Shown piece by piece: positions 20,902 through 28,800 of a DNA stretch of 64,000 bases. The notes beneath the pieces were generated by a model. That model saw nothing but the letters and a program-made list of their open reading frames with translations. It was not told the origin of the DNA and made no database searches. The first letter of the stretch is position 1, and every line of letters starts with the position of its first letter. The stretch is from a virus. The position numbers and the translations under genes are program-made. The stretch is taken from the IMG/VR virus record IMGVR_UViG_3300027721_000734, positions 1-64,000 of that record; one strand, given 5' to 3'.

Positions 20902-21775
20902 ATTGTTTTCTAATTGAATCTATAATTTGATTTACATCAAAAATTTCATTTAAATCATTATACGGAATACTTGTCATATCTTGGAATAATAAATATTTAG
21001 AATAATGACTATGGTCTAACATAATCTCTTTTGTTGGGGTATTTGCCGTTATATTTGTATTGGTGTGATATCCGAAAACATTGGGGTTAGTTCCAACCCA
21101 AGTAACAACCGATGGTAAATTTAATGCCATCGCAATGTGCATAACGCTTGAATCTATTAACAATCGTTTTTTAGATAAACTTAATAGAATTGCTATACTC
21201 CTAAAATCGTCTAACGCTTGTAATGTATCTTCATAAACAAATTGGTCTTCCCTTTTAATGTGGAGAATTGCGTAATCATTTTTAAAATATCTAATCACTT
21301 CCTCTATTGTTGGTTGAGGTATATCACGAGTCCAACTATATTTTAATGGTTGTCCAGCCGCTCCACCGTTTGGTTGGATAACCATAATTGGTTTATCCAC
21401 TTTATAGAATTGCGTGAAGTATTGTTTTTCAGCTTCAGATATAAAAATTTCAGGTAATTCTCCTCTATATTCAACCTTGAACATTTCACACCAAATTTGA
21501 ATTAAATGTTTGGATTCTGTAATGTAATCTGATGTTTGATATGGTTCACCAACGAATACTTTAGCCTCTTGGTCCATAATGTATTTAGCGTACAGCCCGG
21601 ATAATTGTCCGTGATTTAATACCTTGTTCATATTTGGATTGTTAATAAAAACATCCGGAAAACCAGTTACTACAATTATATAAGCGTCAGGATATTGTCT
21701 TCTAATGGCTTTTAATACGGCGGTTCCCATTACACTTTTTCCGAGACCACCTTCTATTGAAAATATTATATTCAT
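20900..21775 (-). CDS. GT9 heptosyltransferase-like protein
   Basis: This 291-residue protein has the GT9 (ADP-heptose:LPS heptosyltransferase) architecture. The N-terminal Rossmann segment is NIIFSIEGGLGKSVMGTAVLKAI, broken by a Gly-rich loop, followed by YPDAYIIVVTGFPDVF. The C-terminal donor-site segment is LLIDSSVMHIAMALNLPSVVTW, which corresponds to the family's 'D.G..H.A.A...P.v.lfG'. The size is slightly short for the family. It is the last gene of a leftward operon with the APS kinase-like and sulfotransferase genes, 10 bases downstream of the former. A second heptosyltransferase-type fold so close to the BAHT fusion suggests a heptose- or ADP-sugar-based glycan. The exact donor is not provable from sequence. 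Confidence 0.75.
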   Translation of the reverse strand: MNIIFSIEGGLGKSVMGTAVLKAIRRQYPDAYIIVVTGFPDVFINNPNMNKVLNHGQLSGLYAKYIMDQEAKVFVGEPYQTSDYITESKHLIQIWCEMFKVEYRGELPEIFISEAEKQYFTQFYKVDKPIMVIQPNGGAAGQPLKYSWTRDIPQPTIEEVIRYFKNDYAILHIKREDQFVYEDTLQALDDFRSIAILLSLSKKRLLIDSSVMHIAMALNLPSVVTWVGTNPNVFGYHTNTNITANTPTKEIMLDHSHYSKYLLFQDMTSIPYNDLNEIFDVNQIIDSIRKQ

Positions 21776-21785
21776 CTTTGTTTTT

Positions 21786-22232
21786 TTAATTGTTTAATAT
21801 TTTTTTTATACATTCATTAACCCCAATGTTTGTGGTGTCAACATTAATAAAGTTATCAGTAGGAGATTCATAGTCGTCAACAAACAAATTTTCCCTACCT
21901 CTAATTTCTGATGTGTGAACATAAATCTCTGTGATTTTTCTACCCATCTTTTTCTTAAATTCTTCTCTTTGGTCTTTATACGGAGATACTAATGAAACAA
22001 CGACATGAACACTTTTAGAATTAAGGTATTGAGACATTTGTTGAGCAAGTTGTATATTTTTTCTTCTACCCTCTTCAGAATAATCTTTATTATCAAATAA
22101 ATCTCTAATATCATCACCATCAATATGGAAACATAATTCTCTTTTAGAATCAACAATTGATGAACATAATTCTTTCGCCATTGTTGTTTTACCGGCTCCC
22201 GGCTGACCTGTTATCCAAAATATATTAGACAT
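21786..22232 (-). CDS. Adenylylsulfate kinase-like protein
   Basis: I place the start at the ATG at 22232, which gives 148 residues. A longer in-frame start at 22313 would add a tail unlike the family and overlap the sulfotransferase by almost 90 bases. The P-loop is immediately at the N-terminus (IFWITGQPGAGKTTMA), as in CysC. DGDDIRDLF matches the APS-kinase DGDnvR motif, RKNIQLAQQM follows, and SLVSPYKDQRE matches the 'iSPyr..R' motif. APS kinase makes PAPS from adenylylsulfate and ATP. It overlaps the upstream sulfotransferase by 8 bases, which supports a paired role in sulfation. The substrate APS would have to come from the host. A close CysC-like kinase with a different substrate is the alternative. 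Confidence 0.75.
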   Translation of the reverse strand: MSNIFWITGQPGAGKTTMAKELCSSIVDSKRELCFHIDGDDIRDLFDNKDYSEEGRRKNIQLAQQMSQYLNSKSVHVVVSLVSPYKDQREEFKKKMGRKITEIYVHTSEIRGRENLFVDDYESPTDNFINVDTTNIGVNECIKKILNN

Positions 22233-23046
22233 ACCCAAAATAATCATAAAACCATTTATAGTGATTCTTAATATTGGTGGATAATTCATAACCCAATATA
22301 TCCAAATAATCATCCGGTAATTTTCTAAATTCTTTTCTCAATACATGGTCACCATATATACCGTGAACAACATCATTTTCGTTTGTCACCTGTTCGATAT
22401 ATTCAAAATTGTGTCCTTGATACATTGGTTGTCCAACATAGTCGTAAAATCGTTTTAATTCTCTTTCAGGGTTATCCATTAAATCCTCATATCTAATAAA
22501 TAAAATTTTAGTATGAAGTCCTTGTTGGAAGATATCTTGTAGTCGGTCTAATGTGACACCAACCGGTGGTCCACTAGCCCAAATATCAATTCGTTTATTT
22601 ACAGTTGTTCCAACCAATTCGTTTGGGTTCTGTACATGACTTTCTTTGTGGGGGTTTTTTCTAAAGTTCTTTTCCATTGAGGAATAGACACATCTGATGT
22701 CTCTAACCATACAAACAATCTTTGGGTCTTCTTTGAATAAACTCAATAGATTGTAATTAATACCCCACCCTCGACTCTTATCTAACACATAGGGTTTATC
22801 TGTTAATTCCTCAAAGAATCCTTGAATCCCTTTTCTACAAAAATTAATGAATGCTTTTTCCATTAATTTAGGGTCTTGTGCTCTAATTTCTTGAGAACCA
22901 TTATAATGATTTTTTGCTCCTGACACCAACTCAATTAATCCTGATGTTGGGGTTACGTAAAATTGGGGGTTTTGTCCGATTAAATTTTGAAATAGGGTTG
23001 AACCTGCTCTAGGTAGAGAAGAGTTAAAAAAGATTATCTTATCCAT
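22225..23046 (-). CDS. PAPS-dependent sulfotransferase
   Basis: This 273-residue protein has the sulfotransferase signature in order. The 5'-phosphosulfate-binding loop lies near the N-terminus (FFNSSLPRAGSTLFQNLI, compare PRSGTTLL). The 3'-phosphate-binding motif is CMVRDIRCVYSSM, with the Arg and Ser expected to hold PAP. Downstream are ILFIRYEDLMDNPERELKRF and YDYVGQP, which recur in this family. Its length matches bacterial sulfotransferases. Together with the overlapping APS-kinase-like gene it could transfer sulfate to a sugar or tyrosine acceptor. The ATG at 23046 is preceded by an AT-rich stretch and by two hairpins (23097-23189) that separate it from the membrane-protein gene. Confidence 0.85.
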   Translation of the reverse strand: MDKIIFFNSSLPRAGSTLFQNLIGQNPQFYVTPTSGLIELVSGAKNHYNGSQEIRAQDPKLMEKAFINFCRKGIQGFFEELTDKPYVLDKSRGWGINYNLLSLFKEDPKIVCMVRDIRCVYSSMEKNFRKNPHKESHVQNPNELVGTTVNKRIDIWASGPPVGVTLDRLQDIFQQGLHTKILFIRYEDLMDNPERELKRFYDYVGQPMYQGHNFEYIEQVTNENDVVHGIYGDHVLRKEFRKLPDDYLDILGYELSTNIKNHYKWFYDYFGYV

Positions 23047-23096
23047 AAATTATAACATATATTTGTGTTAATAATAAACGGATATTGAATTGTTGT

Positions 23097-23128
23097 AAAC
23101 CCTATTGAAGTAATTTTTAATAGGGTTT
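23097..23128. terminator. Hairpin upstream of the sulfotransferase gene
   Basis: A perfect 10-bp inverted repeat (AAACCCTATT at 23097-23106 with AATAGGGTTT at 23119-23128) has a 12-base loop. The flanking T tract is weak on both strands. It probably marks the end of the leftward transcript from 36980-23188, but a regulatory role before the sulfotransferase gene is also possible. Confidence 0.5.
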
Positions 23129-23141
23129 ATTCGAAAAAATA

Positions 23142-23189
23142 AAGTGGTCTTGTCCTCTCCGACCAGCTAATTCCCGTAGCAACCACCTT
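23142..23189 (-). ncRNA. Possible three-way-junction RNA element overlapping a stop codon
   Basis: On the minus strand, three helices can form. P1 pairs 23181-23189 with 23142-23149, with one bulge. P2 is GCTA-N7-TAGC (23166-23180). P3 is GTC-N6-GAC (23152-23163). They are joined by only 0-2 bases and followed by TTTATTTTTT, so the element may end transcription. TGGTC at 23161-23165 can instead pair with GACCA at 23145-23149, an alternative fold that excludes P1. I do not recognise a known family. It starts inside the stop codon of the membrane-protein gene. Confidence 0.4.
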
Positions 23190-23451
23190 ATATCAATATC
23201 GTTCCGATGATAGCTCCTAAGGTTGTGAAGGCGATGTCATAGTAATCAAAAGGGGCTTCGTGATATTTTCCATGGTACCATTCCCAAACAAATCCTATTA
23301 CATATCCAAATAGACCTGCCACTATAAGTTGACCTATTTTCCCAATATCAAAGGAGGGGTCAAATTTGATTAGTAGCCAAATAATCGGCGTTACTGTTAA
23401 AATACCACCAAGTATGTGTAAGTGATATCGTTGTTTAAAAAAATTATTCAT
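23188..23451 (-). CDS. Small three-helix membrane protein (holin-like candidate)
   Basis: This 87-residue protein has three hydrophobic stretches. The first is at about 14-27 (LGGILTVTPIIWLLI), the second at about 39-52 (QLIVAGLFGYVIGFVW) and the third at about 71-87 (DIAFTTLGAIIGTILI). The first loop carries charged residues (KFDPSFDIGKIG) and the second a WEWYHGKYHEAPFDYYD segment. The ending resembles the 'D..aNtlGaliG' helix of VanZ-like proteins. Size and topology would suit a phage holin, but no lysis gene is adjacent, so this is only a suggestion. The start lies 4 bases after the stop of the 57-residue gene upstream, so the two are likely co-translated. Confidence 0.6.
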   Translation of the reverse strand: MNNFFKQRYHLHILGGILTVTPIIWLLIKFDPSFDIGKIGQLIVAGLFGYVIGFVWEWYHGKYHEAPFDYYDIAFTTLGAIIGTILI

Positions 23452-23455
23452 AATT

Positions 23456-23629
23456 TTAATTATTATTGTTTATATAAGGTTGTTCATTATACCAAGTCCA
23501 TCCTTCAACGGGGTAGGTGTAAGTATCTTTTAATTCTTTTACTAATGTGAAATCGGGGGAGTATACAAAGTTAGGTGCGTATAGCCAATGATTGTCTTCA
23601 AATTTATAAAATCCTGATGTATCTTCCAT
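23456..23629 (-). CDS. Small Trp/Tyr-rich protein, 57 residues
   Basis: This short gene runs from the ATG at 23629 to TAA at 23456-23458. It fills the gap between the LRR fibre gene (ends 23645) and the membrane-protein gene (starts 23451) without overlap and with an A-rich start region. The product is unusually aromatic and acidic: MEDTSGFYKFEDNHWLYAPN opens it, followed by FVYSPDFTLVKELKDTYTYP and then EGWTWYNEQPY. The pattern resembles small tail-fibre-associated or chaperone-like proteins encoded beside phage fibre genes, but I cannot name a family. Tight packing and good composition make it likely to be real. Confidence 0.6.
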   Translation of the reverse strand: MEDTSGFYKFEDNHWLYAPNFVYSPDFTLVKELKDTYTYPVEGWTWYNEQPYINNNN

Positions 23630-23644
23630 ATTTTTTTATTTATT

Positions 23645-25819
23645 TTATCCTGTTACCGTCCAACCTTTTCCGGTTGCGATACTTCTTGTACAAGTTGCTG
23701 CTCCTGAACATCCTGTTATATTTATTGTTTTTGTTGTTACTGTTGTTAAATCACCAAATAAAGTGTTTAATGCAGCTGCAGATAAATCAGTGTACGATAC
23801 GTTTATTTGTGGTGAAGTTCCTGTCCATTGTCCGGCACCTGTATTAAGAAGTCTTAAACCACTTAATTTACTAAAGTTTGTTGCACTGGAACCATTAATC
23901 GCTAATGCCGAGAAGGGACAACTAAAACTTAACGATGGTAATTTGTTAGATTGAGTAATGGCTGTAGCACCTACTAACGGTGTTGCAGTTAGGCTACCTA
24001 ATCTATCCAGATTATTTATTGTTGTTAAATTAGAACATTGTGCAAAAACTGATGTTAATGTAGTTAGTAATGATGTTTGAGTTGTTGGTAAAGTTAATGT
24101 TTGTAAATTAACGCACTGTATGAATGCTTGTGTATAGGTTGTTAACGATGTAGAGACGGTTGATGGCATTGTTATAGTGGTTAGTGACCAGCAACCATTA
24201 AACGTATTGAGGAAAGTTGTACAACTACTCATACTAGTTGGCATTGTAACTGAAGCTAGTGATTCACAAGTATTAAAACAGTTAGCTGCAGTAGTTACCA
24301 AATTCATTGTTGATGGAAAAGTTACACCAGTGAGTGATAAACAATTCTGAAATGTTCCTGATAATGAAGTGGCTGCGGTCATACTAGTCGGTAGAGTTAT
24401 TGATTCTAATTTAGTACATCCATTACACATTGATGTCATTAAAGTAATGCTGTTTTGAGTGTTATTTGGAAGAACTATCGTTTTTAAATTAACACAATCT
24501 ACAAAAGCACTATTCAAACTAGTTATTGTCCATCCAGATGGTATTGTTATTGATTCAAGAGAAATACAACTATCAAACATTAACACCATTGTTATTGTTG
24601 CACCAACTGTTGTTGGTAAAGTAAGTGATGTTAATCTATAACAATTAACGAAACAACTGGTTAAAACAGTTAAATTCGGCATCGCCGATTGAAAAGTAAC
24701 ATTTGTTAATGAATAACACCCACTAAAGGCTGTTGACATTGTTGAAGCATTAAAACTTGTCGGAAAAGTTATGTTTTTTAAATTATTACATCCCTGAAAT
24801 GAGGTTGTTCCATTATATACCGCATTACCAGAACAAGTGGGTGGAAAATATACGTTTTGTAAACTGTAACTAGAAGCAAAACAGTTAGTAATATCAACAG
24901 CTACACTACTCACTGGTGATGGTAATGCTGTGAATTTAACCCACTGCAGTGAGCGACAAGACTCAAATGCGCTCTCTAAACTTGTTAATAAGTTAATACT
25001 AGGTAAGGTAATATTTTTTAAACTATCACAGTTTTGAAATGCTGTTAGTAGGGTTGTACAACTATTCAATGTTGTTGGGAAGGATATTGTCCTAAGATTT
25101 TTACAATTATTAAATGTTAGAGTTAAGTTGGTTATGGTAGTGGCGTTTGATGGTAGTACTATATCTCGTAGATTAGTACAACCATTACACATGCTTGTTA
25201 AATTAGTTAATGAATTGGCGGATGTTGGCATCACAATTTTGTATAAACCACCACAATTCATAAACATAGCAGTCATTTGAGTTGTCCAAGCAACTGAAGA
25301 AGGAAGTTTTACATATTCCAATAATTCAAAAGTGGAAACTGAAGTTGTACCACCAACAGAAGAAAAATAAGTACCGGTTAATTCTGTTGTATTACAAGTG
25401 TTATCCCCAAAATACACCTCTAACAATCCAACATTATAGTAAACACCACCTCCGGTAACTGTAAAATTAGATAGATGTTTGGTATTAGTTATGACACAGG
25501 TTGCGTCTCCATATATTCTTATTTTAAATGTGTTATACCCTCTAGAACAAGGTGTACCTCCGGTTGAATAGACATGTTCGGTTGTTACAGAAGTAATGGT
25601 TGATATTGTATCTACAGTACCATCACCCCAATCTATATAAATATTTCCTGATGTTCTTGTGAATGTTGTTTGAATGGCGAACGCCTTTGCCCCTGTATCG
25701 GCAACTAAAAACTGAACCTCATTTGCGGTGTCAGTAATTGTTATCCAATCAGGTGGTCTTACCCAATCAGAAGGTGTGTCAATTGGTGCTATTGAATTTA
25801 TTGGTACGTTAAAAGCCAT
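23645..25819 (-). CDS. BspA-type leucine-rich-repeat fibre protein
   Basis: This 724-residue protein begins with a short beta domain (about 1-115), including IYIDWGDGTVDTI and an HVYSTGG close, a PKD-like pattern. From about 115 to 645 it carries some 20 repeats of about 23 residues of the LRR_5/BspA type, with a core like 'L.sit.Pss.....tsl...F.nC.sL'. Examples are FQNCLSLTGVTFPS, FNTCESLASVTMPT and FNGCWSLTTITMPS. The C-terminal region (about 650-724) ends TGCSGAATCTRSIATGKGWTVTG, which recurs at the ends of similar proteins. BspA-like LRRs are surface adhesion modules in Bacteroidota and protists. In this phage the protein is probably a host-recognition fibre, next to the beta-roll fibre gene. 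Confidence 0.75.
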   Translation of the reverse strand: MAFNVPINSIAPIDTPSDWVRPPDWITITDTANEVQFLVADTGAKAFAIQTTFTRTSGNIYIDWGDGTVDTISTITSVTTEHVYSTGGTPCSRGYNTFKIRIYGDATCVITNTKHLSNFTVTGGGVYYNVGLLEVYFGDNTCNTTELTGTYFSSVGGTTSVSTFELLEYVKLPSSVAWTTQMTAMFMNCGGLYKIVMPTSANSLTNLTSMCNGCTNLRDIVLPSNATTITNLTLTFNNCKNLRTISFPTTLNSCTTLLTAFQNCDSLKNITLPSINLLTSLESAFESCRSLQWVKFTALPSPVSSVAVDITNCFASSYSLQNVYFPPTCSGNAVYNGTTSFQGCNNLKNITFPTSFNASTMSTAFSGCYSLTNVTFQSAMPNLTVLTSCFVNCYRLTSLTLPTTVGATITMVLMFDSCISLESITIPSGWTITSLNSAFVDCVNLKTIVLPNNTQNSITLMTSMCNGCTKLESITLPTSMTAATSLSGTFQNCLSLTGVTFPSTMNLVTTAANCFNTCESLASVTMPTSMSSCTTFLNTFNGCWSLTTITMPSTVSTSLTTYTQAFIQCVNLQTLTLPTTQTSLLTTLTSVFAQCSNLTTINNLDRLGSLTATPLVGATAITQSNKLPSLSFSCPFSALAINGSSATNFSKLSGLRLLNTGAGQWTGTSPQINVSYTDLSAAALNTLFGDLTTVTTKTINITGCSGAATCTRSIATGKGWTVTG

Positions 25820-25896
25820 TTAATTACGTTGTTTGTGTTGTTAATGATTTGTCAGTTATTGTTAAATATTTTTTAATATAAATTATATCGTTTAAT

Positions 25897-28800
25897 TTAG
25901 TCACAAATAGTTAAAATGTTTCCTATAACTCCTAGATTATTAATTGGATAACCACTCGTAATACTTGTTCCGATATTAATGACGTTATTACCAACGTCCA
26001 ATGGGGTAGTTAACGTAATATCGGAGTAAACGGTAATTCCTGGTTCAAAAACTGATGAGAGTGAATAACCTGTATAGATGTTACCACCACAATTTGATAA
26101 AATAAGTGTAGTTGCTCCCAAATTTGTTGATGTTATTACTATATCTACCGTCATATTCGCGTCAGGCGGAAATTGAGAATAAAATGTTGCCACTCCTGAC
26201 GCTACTCCCACATATGGTAATACTTGTGCATTATATGCCGTAAGATAACTCGCATTTTGTGGTGTGACAGATACATCACAATTTGTGGTGATATTTACAT
26301 TACTGAATGAATATGTGTAATATCCTGACACTAATGTCCACGATGCTGCGGTTAATGTTTGACCTGTAAGTTTAATTGGTGTTGAACCTCCACCACCTGA
26401 ACTTGTTCCGCTGGAACCTGATATACCTGATGTTCCTGCAATACCATTGGCTCCTGATGTTCCTGAAGAACCATTACCTCCAGTACTTCCGGATGTTATT
26501 ACTAATAAACCACCGGCTCCAACACAGATTGAACATCCTGATGAACCTGTGAAACTACATACAGATAAATCATTAACAAATGTGGTACATGCTCTGTTTG
26601 ATGTAATACTACTACCTATGATATTAGAATTGATATGTGCTGATAATATCTTGTTATTAAATCCTCCCAATACTGAAGAACAAGCACCAGAAGCGACATT
26701 ACATCTACCCCCACCAACTGTTGAATAATTACCAGAAGCAGTATTGGAATAACCCCCACCAACTGTTGAGGTATTACCAGAAGCAGTGTTATTTTTACCA
26801 CCACCAATAGACGAATATGAACCAAGTGCGGTATTCCTACCAAAATATAGTTGTGAACCTCCACCAGCAATTGTTGAGTTACAACCAGAAGCATTATTAT
26901 ATTGACCACCACCAATTGTTGAAGCATAACCAGAAGCACAATTACCCTGACCACCACCAATAGTTGCTTGACCACATTTAGTATAATTACCAATACCACC
27001 ACCAATTGTTGAATAAGTACCAAAAGCTTTGTTTTGATAACCACCTCCAATTGTTGAACAACCCCCTGAAGCAATATTACCTTTACCACCACCAATTGTC
27101 ACCAAACAAGAAGAAACAGTATTACCACAACCACCACCAATGGTTGAACACGCTCCCATTGCGAAGTTTCTAAATCCACCAGAAATTGTTGATAATCTAC
27201 CAGAGTTAGCACAATAAATTGTTCCGGTTAATAAACCTGTTGTTGAGTTAAATGTTCCTCCTGATGTGTTGTGTCCAATACCTCCACCAATTGTTACTCC
27301 TAATGAACAGTAGTCGTTTGTTGGTGATTGAATAATATTTCTATGTCCTCCACCAATGAACGACATTCTAGAGTTTGTTATATTACAATAACCACCATTA
27401 ACACTAACAAACGAACCGTAAGTACAGTTACATTTTCCACCACTAATGACTGAATTACAAGTTACGGTAGAACTAAACGGACCTGTTACTTTATTTAGGG
27501 AACCTCCACCGATAGTTCCAAATGAGTTATTACCACAGTTAGTATTCTGACATCCACCGCCAATAAACGAAAAACTTCCATTAACTGTGTTTCCGCTACC
27601 GGCTAATGATGCCGAATAACATCCTGTTGCAGTATTCCCAACACCACATCTAATAGTTGAACAAGTACCACCACCTAATACTATTATAGGAGGTGTAGGA
27701 CTTGTTCCGCTAGAACCTGAAGTCCCTGATGTTCCTCTGGTTCCTGATGTTCCGCTAGAACCATTATTTCCACTTGTTCCTGATGAACCTGCTGCTCCAA
27801 CACCACTTGTTCCACTAGAACCTGAGGCTCCTGATGTTCCGCTAGAACCACTATTACCAGTACCACCTGATGTTGTAACTAATAAACCATTTGCGCCAAC
27901 ACAGATTGAACATCCTGATGAACCTGTAAAACTACATACAGATAAATCATTAACAAATGTTGTACAAGTTCTATTTGCAATTATATTACTACCAATAATA
28001 TTGGTATTTGTAAACGCTGATGATATAGTGTTATTTCTACCACCAAGTATTGATGAATAAAGTGAACAAGCACTATTACATAAACCACCAGCAATTGTCG
28101 AATACCACCCACAAACACAGTTGTTTATTCCACCTCCAATGGTAGTTGCAAGCCCACAACTTGTATTCCGATAACCACCGGCAATTGTATTATGTTCAAT
28201 ACTTCCACAAATTTTATTTAATCCACCACCACCAATTGTATTGTATTGACTTGTAGTAACAATACAATTGTAATATCCTCCACCAATTGTTGAGTGATAA
28301 CCATTATTTAGATTTCCAATACCACCACCAATTGTTGAATTTACACCACCACAAATATTATTATTTTGACCACCACCAATTGTTGAACAAGCACCTGTTG
28401 CGCAGTTTCTATATCCACCACCAATGGTTGATAATCTACCCGAAGATGATATAGTATTAAGACAACCACCAAGGATTGATGAACAACTACCATTAACGGT
28501 ATTTCTTGTACCACCACCGATAAACGATGTTGCTCCTGATGCTATATTACCTATACCACCACCAATGGTGCTACCACAACCACCGGCAGTATTTCTAATA
28601 ACAGATAAAGGGTATGAATCACTAACTGTGTGAATTCCACCACCTCCGATTGTTGAATGATTACCTTTGGCGTAATTTCCTTGACCTCCACCAATTGTTG
28701 AGTAAAGTCCAGAAGCGACATTATCACATATTAAATAAGTAAAATTTTGGGATTCAACCAGAAAGCAACTTTTACCACCACCAATTGTCGAGCCATTTCC

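Noticed and set aside
22233-22313. Longer N-terminus for the APS-kinase-like protein
   Set aside because: The P-loop of CysC proteins lies at the N-terminus, and the extra residues lie inside the sulfotransferase coding end.
23188-23451. Firm holin assignment for the small membrane protein
   Set aside because: Topology fits, but there is no adjacent endolysin and no family match, so only a candidate is reported.
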